Numbered from the stretch's first letter, positions 1-6,742 are shown. The stretch: 19,012 bases of DNA from Actinomycetes bacterium (GCA_023460935.1 JAEWOI010000046.1:1-19012), one strand, 5' to 3'. Notes: a model not told the origin generated them from the sequence alone. Numbers and translations: made by a program.

Positions 1-377
1 CCCACGCCCGTGGCCGGCGCCTCGGTGAGCAGCAGCCGGCGGCCGTGCGCGCGGGCCCGGCCCACGGCGTGCTCGAACAGCGCGGCGCCCAGTCCGCGCC
101 CGCGCCGCTCGGGCCGCACCACCAGCGGGAACACCGACGCGGTGTGCGTGTTGTCGAGGCGCGGCAGCCCAAGGCTGTAGCCGCCGGTGACCTTCCCGCC
201 CTCGGTCGCCACCCACATCTCCACACCCTGGTCCGACCGTTCGGCGGCGAAGCTCATGCGGAAGCGGGGCAGGGTGACCAGGGGGCCCGGGTCGTCGGCG
301 TTGGCCGCCACGTACGCTTCGTGCAGGCCCGCGACCATGCCCTGGTCCTGGCCGAGATCGACCCGCTGGATGCTCAT
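1..377 (-). CDS. GNAT-family N-acetyltransferase (3' end cut off by window)
   Basis: This is the N-terminal ~125 residues of a GCN5-related acetyltransferase, which would transfer an acetyl group from acetyl-CoA to an unknown acceptor. The ATG is at 375-377 on the minus strand, and the frame stays open to the window edge. The acetyl-CoA binding motif A is visible: a beta strand (SVFPLVVRPE, residues 81-90) followed by RRGRGLG at 91-97, matching R/Q-x-x-G-x-G/A, and then a helix (AALFEHAVGRARAHG). Residues 54-70 (MWVATEGGKVTGGYSLG) look like the preceding beta strands. It starts 51 bases downstream of the DUF2630 gene on the same strand and may share its transcript. The substrate cannot be read from the sequence. 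The family call is firm and the specificity is unknown. Confidence 0.85.
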   Translation of the reverse strand, partial: MSIQRVDLGQDQGMVAGLHEAYVAANADDPGPLVTLPRFRMSFAAERSDQGVEMWVATEGGKVTGGYSLGLPRLDNTHTASVFPLVVRPERRGRGLGAALFEHAVGRARAHGRRLLLTEAPATGV

Positions 378-428
378 CCCGTCAGCAAAGCGCACCCCGG
401 GCGGCGCCTGCCACCGATTTCCGCGCGG

Positions 429-674
429 CTACTGACGGTAGTTCTCCACCTGGCCGGCCGGGCGGACCGCGGCCTCGTCCGGGTCCTCGCCCGCGCCGCG
501 CCGGGCGCGGCGCTGCCTCAGCAGGTCCCAGCACTGGTCGAGCGCCGCCTCCAGCTCCTTGACGCGGTTGTGCTCGTCGTCCGTCGTCACCTCGCCGGCC
601 GAGAGCTTCTCGCGCAACTGGTGCTCCTCGTCGACCAGGGCGCTGATCCTCGTCAGAATCTCGTCATCACGCAT
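429..674 (-). CDS. DUF2630 family small protein
   Basis: An 81-residue charged protein recognised as the DUF2630 family, which is common in Actinobacteria and has no assigned function. The family pattern is clear: an N-terminal helix with ILTRISALVDEEHQLREKL (about residues 6-24), then a second helix ending in ALDQCWDLLRQRRARR (about 44-59), then the tail GEDPDEAAVRPAGQVENYRQ. Helical periodicity and many Glu/Arg residues suggest a coiled-coil hairpin. There is no signal peptide or membrane segment, so it is probably cytosolic. The ATG at 672-674 is preceded by TAGAGT with a 6-base gap and no Shine-Dalgarno sequence, which suggests a leaderless mRNA. Its length equals the usual family length. 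Confidence 0.9.
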   Translation of the reverse strand: MRDDEILTRISALVDEEHQLREKLSAGEVTTDDEHNRVKELEAALDQCWDLLRQRRARRGAGEDPDEAAVRPAGQVENYRQ

Positions 675-680
675 GCGAAA

Positions 681-686
681 ACTCTA
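681..686 (-). promoter_or_regulatory. -10 box for DUF2630 (leaderless start)
   Basis: TAGAGT on the minus strand fits the actinobacterial TANNNT -10 pattern and lies 6 bases before the ATG at 674, so transcription would begin at or next to the start codon. No convincing -35 hexamer is visible. Confidence 0.5.
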
Positions 687-815
687 ATCCGAACGTGACG
701 GAACACACCGGCGCCCGGCGTAGTGGCGGGCGGAGCCGCGCTCGTCGGGGAGTGAGCTCCGACACGACCTTTCTCGGGATCTGAGATAACGCACGGCGCA
801 TCCCGAGACGTCTGA

Positions 816-821
816 TAGCGT
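816..821 (+). promoter_or_regulatory. -10 box for the leuA leader transcript
   Basis: TAGCGT (TANNNT type) lies 7 bases before the ATG of the leader ORF at 829, so the leader peptide would be translated from a leaderless mRNA. I see no good -35 box. Confidence 0.5.
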
Positions 822-828
822 GCAAGAC

Positions 829-873
829 ATGCTGCGCGGGCTCCTTCTTAGCTGCCGCGGCGAGGGCCTTTAA
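829..873 (+). CDS. leuL: leucine-rich leader peptide of leuA
   Basis: A 14-codon ORF encoding MLRGLLLSCRGEGL, with five leucines. Three are consecutive (CTC CTT CTT, 841-849), and CTT is otherwise scarce in the GC-rich genes here. It ends at TAA (871-873), 79 bases before leuA. Position, composition and the overlapping RNA stems fit a leader peptide that senses charged leucyl-tRNA: slow translation at the leucine run would decide which downstream stem forms. Conserved leader/pseudoknot elements (the LEU element) upstream of leuA have been described in Actinobacteria by comparative analysis, and this looks like a member. The ATG is 7 bases after a TANNNT box, so it probably starts a leaderless transcript. 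I see no Shine-Dalgarno sequence. Confidence 0.7.
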   Translation: MLRGLLLSCRGEGL

Positions 874-945
874 GGCCGGCTCCCTCGTCGCGGAGCCAGT
901 CATGCGCGTCGGCCGCTTCCTTTCCTGAACCGCCCGACGAGGAGC
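855..945 (+). promoter_or_regulatory. leuA leader RNA switch (LEU-element-like, masks RBS)
   Basis: Three mutually exclusive pairings can be traced by hand. (a) 855-866 pairs with 882-893, 12 bp with one G-U, using the 3' half of the leader ORF. (b) 883-890 (CCTCGTCG) pairs with 935-942 (CGACGAGG), extended by 879-881 with 943-945; this buries the AGGAG at 940-944 that serves leuA. (c) GGCTCC 878-883 pairs with GGAGCC 892-897. A ribosome stalled at the leucine codons (841-849) would leave most of stem (a) intact and keep the RBS free. A ribosome reaching the stop codon would cover the left arm of (a) and allow (b). That direction is inference. There is no U-rich terminator, so the control appears translational. 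Confidence 0.6.
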
Positions 946-952
946 AACGACC

Positions 953-2695
953 ATGACCGCTCAGCGACCCAGCCGGATGCCGATCCATCGCTACCAGCCT
1001 TTCGAGCCCGTCCGGCTGACCGACCGCACCTGGCCCGACAAGGTCATCACCAAGGCGCCCCGCTGGTGCGCGGTGGACCTGCGCGACGGCAACCAGGCGC
1101 TGATCGACCCGATGGACTCCCACCGCAAGCTCCAGATGTTCGAGCTGCTGGTACGCCTGGGCTACAAGGAGATCGAGGTCGGCTTCCCCGCCGCCTCGCA
1201 GACCGACTTCGACTTCGTCCGGCAGATCATCGAAGAGGACCGCATCCCCGGCGACGTCGTCATCCAGGTCCTGACCCAGGCGAGGCCCGAGCTCATCGAG
1301 CGCACCTTCGAGTCGCTGGAGGGCGCCAAGCAGGCCATCGTCCACCTCTACAACTCCACCTCCACCCTGCAGCGCCGGGTCGTCTTCGGCCAGGACAAGG
1401 AGGGCATCACCGCGATCGCCGTCGAGGGTGCCAAGCTGGTGAAGAAGCTCGCCGACGCGAGCGACGTGGACGTCTTCTTCGAGTACTCAGCGGAGTCGTT
1501 CACCGGCACCGAGCTGGAGTACGCCGTCGAGGTCTGCGACGCCGTCAACGAGGTGTGGCAGCCCACCCCCGACCGCAAGGTCATCATCAACCTGCCCGCC
1601 ACGGTCGAGATGGCCACCCCCAACATCTACGCCGACCAGATCGAGTGGATGAGCCGCAACCTGCGCCACCGCGACTCGATCGTGCTGTCGCTGCACCCGC
1701 ACAACGACCGCGGCACCGCCGTCGCCGCCGCCGAGCTCGGCTACATGGCCGGCGCCGACCGCATCGAGGGCTGCCTGTTCGGCAACGGCGAGCGCACCGG
1801 CAACGTCTGCCTGGTCACGCTCGGCATGAACCTGTTCTCCCAGGGCGTCGACCCCGAGATCGACTTCAGTGACATCGACGAGATCCGCCGCGTCACCGAA
1901 TACTGCAACCAGCTTCCCGTGCACCCGCGCCACCCGTGGGGCGGCGAGCTGGTCTACACCGCCTTCTCCGGCTCCCACCAGGACGCCATCAAGAAGGGGC
2001 TGGAGGCGCTCGACCGGCAGGCGGCTGCGCAGGGCAAGTCGTTGCACGAGATCCCGTGGGAGGCGCCCTACCTGCCGATCGACCCGCATGACGTCGGCCG
2101 CACCTACGAGGCGGTCATCCGGGTCAACAGCCAGTCGGGCAAGGGCGGCATGGCCTACATCATGAAGTCCGAGCACCACCTGGACCTGCCTCGCCGGCTG
2201 CAGATGGAGTTCTCCCGGGTCGTGCAGGCCCGCACCGACTCCGAGGGTGGCGAGGTGTCCCCGGAGGAGATGTGGCAGATCTTCTCCGCCGACTACCTGG
2301 CCACCGCCGAGCCGCTGACCCTGACCACCGTGAAGTCGGTGACCAACGGCAACGGCTACTCGGTGACCGCGGTCGTCCGTGACCACGGGGTGGAGCGGGA
2401 GATCACCGGCGAGGGCAACGGCCCGCTCTCGGCCTTCGTGGACGCCCTGGGCATCCTCGGCTACCACGTGCGGGTGCTCGACTACGCCGAGCACGCGTTG
2501 TCCGCCGGCGGGGACGCCATGGCCGCGGCCTACGTCGAGACCGAGGTCGGCGACGGGGAGCAGTCGCGGGTGTTGTGGGGGGTCGGGCTGCACGAGTCGA
2601 TCGTGACTGCCTCCCTGCAGGCAGTGGTGGGGGCGATCAACCGTGACGCCCGCACCCATGCCGCCGAACTGGTCGCGGCCGCGCCCCGTCCCTGA
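953..2695 (+). CDS. leuA: 2-isopropylmalate synthase (LeuA, type 2)
   Basis: Catalyses the first committed step of leucine synthesis, condensing acetyl-CoA with 2-oxoisovalerate in the cytosol. At 580 residues it has the usual length of the actinobacterial type-2 enzyme. An N-terminal extension is followed by the TIM barrel. DLRDGNQ at 42-48 carries the catalytic Arg and a metal-binding Asp. LHPHND at 247-252 supplies the two His metal ligands, and GNGERTGN at 277-284 supplies the Asn ligand and the Cys/Gly-rich loop signature. From about residue 430 onward lies the LeuA dimer domain, which in this family binds leucine for feedback inhibition. ATG 953 is chosen because AGGAG (940-944) lies 8 bases upstream. 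Regulation is probably by the leucine-rich leader and RBS-masking stem just upstream. No other leu genes are in the window. Confidence 0.97.
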   Translation: MTAQRPSRMPIHRYQPFEPVRLTDRTWPDKVITKAPRWCAVDLRDGNQALIDPMDSHRKLQMFELLVRLGYKEIEVGFPAASQTDFDFVRQIIEEDRIPGDVVIQVLTQARPELIERTFESLEGAKQAIVHLYNSTSTLQRRVVFGQDKEGITAIAVEGAKLVKKLADASDVDVFFEYSAESFTGTELEYAVEVCDAVNEVWQPTPDRKVIINLPATVEMATPNIYADQIEWMSRNLRHRDSIVLSLHPHNDRGTAVAAAELGYMAGADRIEGCLFGNGERTGNVCLVTLGMNLFSQGVDPEIDFSDIDEIRRVTEYCNQLPVHPRHPWGGELVYTAFSGSHQDAIKKGLEALDRQAAAQGKSLHEIPWEAPYLPIDPHDVGRTYEAVIRVNSQSGKGGMAYIMKSEHHLDLPRRLQMEFSRVVQARTDSEGGEVSPEEMWQIFSADYLATAEPLTLTTVKSVTNGNGYSVTAVVRDHGVEREITGEGNGPLSAFVDALGILGYHVRVLDYAEHALSAGGDAMAAAYVETEVGDGEQSRVLWGVGLHESIVTASLQAVVGAINRDARTHAAELVAAAPRP

Positions 2696-3649
2696 GTGGA
2701 CGGTCGCGGCGGGATCACCGCGGACCTCGTCCACGGGCTGCTTGCCGAGCAGGCGCCGCATTTGGCCGGGCTGCCGGTCGTCCCCGTCGAGCCAGAAGGC
2801 AACGACAACCGCACCTACCGCCTCGGTGCCGATCTGTCCGTCCGGCTGCCGTCGCACCCGCGCTACGGGGCTGCGGTGGCCAAGGAGGACCGGTGGCTGC
2901 CGGTGATCGCCCCGCAGGTGCCGCTGCCGGTGCCGCAGCCGGTTTTCCGCGGTGAGCCGTCCGCGACCTTCGGCCTGCCCCGTGGTCGGTGCGGCGGTGG
3001 CTGCCGGGGGTGGTCGCCTCAGGGCGGACGGTGAGCGACGCCGTCCGGTTCGCAGAGGACCTGGCCGGCTTCCTGCGGGCGCTGTGGGCCGTCGATCCGG
3101 CCAGCGGGCCTCCCGCCGGCGAGCACAGCTTCTGCTCCTCGGCCGGCTGACGCCGGCCTCGTCGAGACTCTCTCGGCATGACCCGCTTCGCGGCTCATGC
3201 CTCGTCGTCTATCGGGGCTGCTCACCGGAGTACTACGACGACGAGACCCGTCGTGTGGTGGCGGAGCTCTCCGGCCGGGTCGATGGCCCGGCGGCGCTGG
3301 CGGTCTGGGAGGCGGCACTCGCCGCCTCCTGGTCGGGCCCACCGGTCCGGTTCCACGGCGACGTCGGGGTCGGCAACCTGTTGCTGGTCGAGGGCCGGCT
3401 CGCCGCGGTGATCGACTTCGGCACCAGCGGGGTCGGTGACTCGGCCCGCGACCTGGTGATCGCCTGGACCGCCCTCCACGGACGGGCGCGCCAGGCCTTC
3501 GCAGAGGCGGTCGGCTGCGACCCCGGCGCCTGGGCCAGGGCCCGGGGCTGGGCGCTGTGGAAGGCGCTGATCACGATCACGGACGACCCGCGGCTGCCAC
3601 CGAGCCGCTGCGGGTGGTCACCGAGGTGCTCGCCGACCCCGTTGGCTGA
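2696..3649 (+). pseudogene. broken phosphotransferase (APH/choline-kinase-like family)
   Basis: Pieces of one aminoglycoside-phosphotransferase-family protein lie in three reading frames. From GTG 2696, directly after the leuA stop, comes the N-lobe (GNDNRTYRLGADLSVRLPSH, then KEDRWLP and LPLPVPQPVF). Near 2978-2983 the frame slips, consistent with loss of one C from a C run, into PWSVRRWLPG and the helix AVRFAEDLAGFLRALWAVDP, which reaches HSF at 3132. About 77 bases without family similarity follow. The third frame resumes at 3210 with YRGCSPEYYDDETRR and includes the catalytic loop HGDVGVGN (3354-3377) and the metal-binding IDFG (3411-3422). Near 3582-3600 it slips again, and the natural C-terminus EPLRVVTEVLADPVG ends at TGA 3647-3649. 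The catalytic residues survive, but no intact frame does. The original substrate is unknown. Single-base slips could be sequencing errors; the insert could not. Confidence 0.85.
3133..3209. repeat. palindrome-rich ~77-bp insert in the phosphotransferase pseudogene
   Basis: This stretch interrupts the protein between HSF and YRG, which are adjacent in intact family members. It holds two hairpins. One is GGCCGGC (3141-3147) with GCCGGCC (3152-3158). The other runs 3175-3201: GGCATGA with TCATGCC outside, CCGC with GCGG inside, one C:C mismatch, loop TTC. CCTCGTCG occurs twice, at 3157-3164 and 3200-3207. It has no coding capacity, so it resembles a REP/MITE-like palindromic element. I find no second copy in this window. 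Confidence 0.5.
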
Positions 3650-3716
3650 AGCCCGCGCAGGCTTGGCCCGGGGTCCGGCGGCAGGATGCCGGCCGGGCCG
3701 GCCGCAGGTTCCCCGA

Positions 3717-3722
3717 TAGGAT
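3717..3722 (+). promoter_or_regulatory. -10 box for argG (leaderless start)
   Basis: TAGGAT (TANNNT type) ends 6 bases before the argG ATG at 3729. No Shine-Dalgarno sequence lies between, which suggests a leaderless mRNA. No clear -35 hexamer is seen. Confidence 0.55.
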
Positions 3723-3728
3723 CGCGCC

Positions 3729-5147
3729 ATGCCCAAGGTCCTCACCGAACTTCCCCGCGGCGAACGCATCGGACTGGCGTTCTCGGGCGGGCTGGACACG
3801 TCCGTCGCGGTCGCCTGGATGCGGGAGAAGGGCGCGATCCCGTGCACCTACACCGCCGACCTTGGCCAGTACGACGAGCCCGACATCGCTTCCGTCCCCG
3901 GCCGGGCCGGTGCCTACGGCGCCGAGTTGTCCCGCCTGGTCGACTGCACCGCGGCAATGGTGGAGGAGGGCCTGGTGGCGCTGGTCTGCGGCGCCTTCCA
4001 CATTCGGACCGGTGGCCGTACCTATTTCAACACCACCCCGATCGGCCGCGCGGTGACCGGCACCATGCTGGTGCGGGCCATGCGCGAGGACGACGTGTGG
4101 GTCTGGGGGGACGGCTCCACCTACAAGGGCAACGACATCGAGCGGTTCTACCGCTACGGGCTGCTGGCCAACCCGAAGCTGCGCATCTACAAGCCCTGGC
4201 TCGACGCAGCCTTCGTCCACGAACTCGGGGGCCGGGCCGAGATGTCCCAGTGGCTCACCGAACGCGGCCTGCCCTACCGCGACTCCAAGGAGAAGGCCTA
4301 CTCCACGGACGCCAACATCTGGGGTGCCACCCACGAGGCCAAGGAACTGGAGAGCCTCTCGGTCGGCATCGAGATCGTCGACCCGATCATGGGCGTCCGG
4401 TTCTGGGACCCGTCGGTAGGGATCGAGACCGAGGACGTGACGATCAGCTTCGAGCAGGGCCGGCCGGTGATGATCAACGGGCGGACGTTCGCCACGGCTG
4501 TCGAGCTGGTGCGTGAGGCGAACGCGATCGGTGGCCGCCACGGCCTCGGGATGAGCGACCAGATCGAGAACCGGATCATCGAGGCCAAGAGCCGCGGCAT
4601 CTACGAGGCCCCGGGCATGGCGCTGCTGCACATCTGCTACGAGCGCCTGGTCACCGCGATCCACAACGAGGACACCCTGGCCAACTACCAGCTCGAAGGA
4701 CGCAAGCTCGGCCGGCTGATGTACGAGGGCCGCTGGCTCGACCCGCAGGCCCTGATGGTCAGGGAGTCACTGCAGCGCTGGGTGGGCTCGGCCGTGACCG
4801 GGTCGGTGACGCTGCGGCTGCGCCGGGGCGACGACTACTCGATCCTCGACACCGAGGGCCCGGCCTTCTCCTACCACCCCGAGAAGCTGTCGATGGAGCG
4901 GGTGGGCGACGCGGCCTTCGGCCCGCTCGACCGGATCGGCCAGCTCACCATGCGCAACCTCGACATCGCCGACTCCCGCACGCGGCTGGAGCAGTACGCC
5001 CAACTCGGCCTCGTCGGTGGCGAGGTCTCAGCCCTGGTCGGCGAGCTCGACTCCGGCCGCGCCGCGGAGATCTCCACCGGTGGCGTCACCGACGCCGACA
5101 TCGAGGCGGCCCAGCACCGCTCCACGATGGAGACCGGCGCCGACTGA
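3729..5147 (+). CDS. argG: argininosuccinate synthase (long, E. coli-like type)
   Basis: Joins citrulline and aspartate with ATP to give argininosuccinate, the next-to-last step of arginine synthesis. The ATP-pyrophosphatase P-loop SGGLDTS is at residues 19-25. Further conserved blocks are YTADLGQ (41-47), GRTYFNTTPIGRAVTGTM, WGDGSTYKGNDIERFYRYG, KEKAYSTDANIWGATHEAKELE and GGRHGLGMSDQIENRIIEAKSRGIYEAPG. At 472 residues it matches the long type-2 subfamily represented by E. coli ArgG (about 447) rather than the ~400-residue form typical of mycobacteria. It stands alone: no other arg gene is in the window, and its upstream neighbour is a pseudogene. The ATG follows a TANNNT box by 6 bases. The convergent uppS lies beyond a repeat array. 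Confidence 0.97.
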   Translation: MPKVLTELPRGERIGLAFSGGLDTSVAVAWMREKGAIPCTYTADLGQYDEPDIASVPGRAGAYGAELSRLVDCTAAMVEEGLVALVCGAFHIRTGGRTYFNTTPIGRAVTGTMLVRAMREDDVWVWGDGSTYKGNDIERFYRYGLLANPKLRIYKPWLDAAFVHELGGRAEMSQWLTERGLPYRDSKEKAYSTDANIWGATHEAKELESLSVGIEIVDPIMGVRFWDPSVGIETEDVTISFEQGRPVMINGRTFATAVELVREANAIGGRHGLGMSDQIENRIIEAKSRGIYEAPGMALLHICYERLVTAIHNEDTLANYQLEGRKLGRLMYEGRWLDPQALMVRESLQRWVGSAVTGSVTLRLRRGDDYSILDTEGPAFSYHPEKLSMERVGDAAFGPLDRIGQLTMRNLDIADSRTRLEQYAQLGLVGGEVSALVGELDSGRAAEISTGGVTDADIEAAQHRSTMETGAD

Positions 5148-5149
5148 AC

Positions 5150-5297
5150 GGGGACGGTTCCGAATTTCGTAGCCGAATTGCGTTTCCCCTAGTCAACCCG
5201 GAGTGAACGGGAATGGGAACCGTCCCCGTTCCGGTTCATCCGCTTGGTCACCGCGGGGTGAACGGGAATAGGAACCGTCCCCATTTCGGGTCAGGGC
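5150..5297. repeat. REP-like repeat array between argG and uppS
   Basis: The 12-mer GGAACCGTCCCC occurs at 5216-5227 and 5271-5282, and its exact complement GGGGACGGTTCC at 5150-5161. The two direct copies sit in a longer unit: 5201-5234 and 5256-5289 match at 30 of 34 positions, and similarity extends left to 5188 and 5243, giving a 55-bp period. The inverted copy could pair with either direct copy to form a 12-bp stem. Cores of the GGGACGG/CCGTCCC kind are known from REP elements that accompany IS200-like TnpA(REP) transposases, but no such gene is here. The array fills the gap between two convergent genes and may also end their transcripts. Confidence 0.75.
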
Positions 5298-5300
5298 CGG

Positions 5301-6083
5301 TCAGTTCACGGGGTTGGGTTCCGCCCCGCCGTAGCGACGGTCACGTTGGGCATAGGTCTCGACGGCCCGCCACAGGTCGCGGCGGTCGAAGTCGGGCCAC
5401 AGGCGGTCCATGAACACCATCTCGGCATAGGCCGACTGCCACAGCAGGAAGTTCGAGGTGCGCTGCTCCCCGGAGGAGCGGACGAACAGGTCGACGTCGG
5501 GGATCTCGGGCTCGTCCAGGAAGCGGCGGAACCGCTCCTCCGTGAGCCGGGACGGGTCCAGCTCGCCCCGCACGGCGGCTTCGGCGATCGCCCTGGCCGC
5601 GTCCACGATCTCGGCCCTGCCGCCGTAGTTGACGCAGAACTGCAGGGTGAGGACGTCGTTGGCGGCGCTCTGGCGCTCGGCGTCCTGGAGCTCGCGGATC
5701 ACGCTGCGCCACAGCCTCGGGGCGCGCCCGGCCCAGCGGATCCGGACGCCCATCGCGTCCAGCTGGTCGCGGCGGCGGTGGATCACGTCCCGGTTGAAGC
5801 CCATCAGCCAGCGCACCTCGTCCGGTGAGCGCCGCCAGTTCTCGGTGGAGAAGGCGTACGCGGACAGGTTCTTGATGCCGATCTCGATGGCGCCCTCGAT
5901 CACGTCGAACAGTGCGTCCTCACCTCGGGCGTGGCCGGCCGTGCGCGGCAGCTTGCGGGCCTTCGCCCACCGGCCGTTGCCGTCCATGACGAGCGCAACG
6001 TGCCGGGGCAGCAGGTTCGCGGGGATGGCTGGCGGGCGCGCACCGGAGGGGTGCGGCGTGGGCGGACGGATCGGCTTGGCCAC
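5301..6083 (-). CDS. uppS: isoprenyl (cis-prenyl) transferase, UppS family
   Basis: Adds isopentenyl units in cis to an allylic diphosphate, making the polyprenyl diphosphate carrier for peptidoglycan and other wall polymers. The 260-residue protein has all family motifs: MDGNGRWAK (33-41) with catalytic Asp34, GHARG (50-54), FSTENW (78-83), and the substrate-binding RSSGEQRTSNFLLWQSAYAE ending at Glu221. The N-terminal ~25 residues are Pro-rich and lie outside the fold. GTG at 6081-6083 is chosen because TAGGCT lies 7 bases upstream and no SD is seen. Product chain length (Z-farnesyl, decaprenyl or undecaprenyl) cannot be settled from the sequence. In other actinobacteria uppS is next to recO; here recO is 4.1 kb away on the other strand. 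Confidence 0.95.
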   Translation of the reverse strand: MAKPIRPPTPHPSGARPPAIPANLLPRHVALVMDGNGRWAKARKLPRTAGHARGEDALFDVIEGAIEIGIKNLSAYAFSTENWRRSPDEVRWLMGFNRDVIHRRRDQLDAMGVRIRWAGRAPRLWRSVIRELQDAERQSAANDVLTLQFCVNYGGRAEIVDAARAIAEAAVRGELDPSRLTEERFRRFLDEPEIPDVDLFVRSSGEQRTSNFLLWQSAYAEMVFMDRLWPDFDRRDLWRAVETYAQRDRRYGGAEPNPVN

Positions 6084-6090
6084 GCCCAGC

Positions 6091-6096
6091 AGCCTA
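6091..6096 (-). promoter_or_regulatory. -10 box for uppS (leaderless start)
   Basis: TAGGCT on the minus strand (TANNNT) lies 7 bases before the GTG start at 6083, with no Shine-Dalgarno sequence between. The same hexamer and similar spacing recur at the aldo/keto reductase gene. Confidence 0.55.
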
Positions 6097-6128
6097 GTGG
6101 CGGGCGGCGCTCGCCCAGCGCGAACGAA

Positions 6129-6149
6129 GTTGAGTCGGGGAGACTCAAC
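6129..6149. promoter_or_regulatory. HAIR-type operator (HspR site) upstream of hsp20
   Basis: GTTGAGTC and GACTCAAC form a perfect 8-bp inverted repeat around GGGGA. This contains TTGAGT-N7-ACTCAA, the core of the HAIR element CTTGAGT-N7-ACTCAAG bound by the repressor HspR in Streptomyces and mycobacteria. It lies 88 bases before the hsp20 ATG. A possible -35 box, TTGATT (6154-6159), lies just downstream, so a bound repressor would block RNA polymerase. Confidence 0.85.
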
Positions 6150-6186
6150 CAGCTTGATTTCGGCGCCCGGGCGTCGCAGACTGGTA

Positions 6187-6213
6187 TTAGCACTCAGAAG
6201 TGCCGAGTGCTAA
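6187..6213. promoter_or_regulatory. CIRCE element (HrcA operator) upstream of hsp20
   Basis: A perfect CIRCE inverted repeat, TTAGCACTC-N9-GAGTGCTAA, lies 23 bases before the hsp20 ATG. CIRCE is the binding site of the heat-shock repressor HrcA and usually sits before groES/groEL or hrcA-dnaK. The site probably overlaps or follows the transcription start, so it would lie in the 5' leader of the mRNA. Confidence 0.95.
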
Positions 6214-6236
6214 CAGACGAGAGGAGTGAGCCGAAC

Positions 6237-6668
6237 ATGGCACGAGCATTCGACCCCTTCGGCGGCGTGGACCGCTGGTTCGCCGACTTCGCCCGGACGC
6301 CCGCGAGCGCGGCCATGCCGATGGACCTGTACCGCGACGGTGACGTCTTCGTCGCCAGGATCGACCTGCCCGGTGTGGATCCGGCATCGATCGACGTCGA
6401 CGTCGACGACCGCACGCTGACCGTACGCGCCCAGCGCACCGCCGAGTCCGCGGACGAGCAGAAGTGGCTGGTGCGGGAACGCCCGGCCGGCACTTTCGCC
6501 CGCCAGCTGACCCTTGGCTACGGAGTAGCCCTCGACCGCATCGAGGCCGACTACCGCGACGGCGTGCTGAGCCTGCGCATCCCGGTGGCCGAGGAGGCCA
6601 AGCCGCGCAAGATCAGCGTGAGCCACACCGGCGGCCAGAACCAGATCGAGGGCTCGGTCGAGAACTGA
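6237..6668 (+). CDS. Hsp20/alpha-crystallin small heat-shock protein
   Basis: An ATP-independent holdase chaperone that binds unfolding proteins in the cytosol. It has 143 residues, normal for bacterial Hsp20. A short N-terminal arm is followed by the alpha-crystallin domain from about residue 28 (MPMDLYRDGDVFVARIDLPGV) to the GVLSLRIPV strand at 109-117, the family hallmark. A C-terminal I-x-V (ISV, 126-128) acts as the oligomerisation motif. ATG 6237 is chosen because GAGGAG (6221-6226) lies 10 bases upstream and translation from any earlier start would read through the CIRCE operator. Expression is expected to be repressed by both HspR (HAIR site) and HrcA (CIRCE site) and released on heat or protein-folding stress. 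A strong hairpin terminator follows. Confidence 0.95.
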   Translation: MARAFDPFGGVDRWFADFARTPASAAMPMDLYRDGDVFVARIDLPGVDPASIDVDVDDRTLTVRAQRTAESADEQKWLVRERPAGTFARQLTLGYGVALDRIEADYRDGVLSLRIPVAEEAKPRKISVSHTGGQNQIEGSVEN

Positions 6669-6691
6669 CCGGCAGGCCCTGAAACCGCGGA

Positions 6692-6720
6692 ACGGCCCCC
6701 TCGCCCGTCGAGGGGGCCGT
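6692..6720 (+). terminator. hairpin terminator after hsp20
   Basis: ACGGCCCCCTCG (6692-6703) and CGAGGGGGCCGT (6709-6720) form a perfect 12-bp stem with a 5-base loop, 23 bases after the hsp20 stop. The downstream sequence is CTCGTCCGTC rather than a T run, as is common in GC-rich actinobacteria. The stem is symmetric, so it could also serve the convergent aldo/keto reductase gene. Confidence 0.75.
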
Positions 6721-6742
6721 CTCGTCCGTCCGGCCGGTGGCC

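Noticed and set aside
2952..3719. A separate 255-codon gene downstream of leuA
   Set aside because: Only its middle part (about 3210-3590) resembles a protein, and that part is the C-lobe of the broken phosphotransferase. Its start and end are out-of-frame noise.
5931..6236. N-terminal extension of Hsp20
   Set aside because: The extension would run through uppS, the HAIR site and CIRCE; the ATG at 6237 has an RBS and the right family length.
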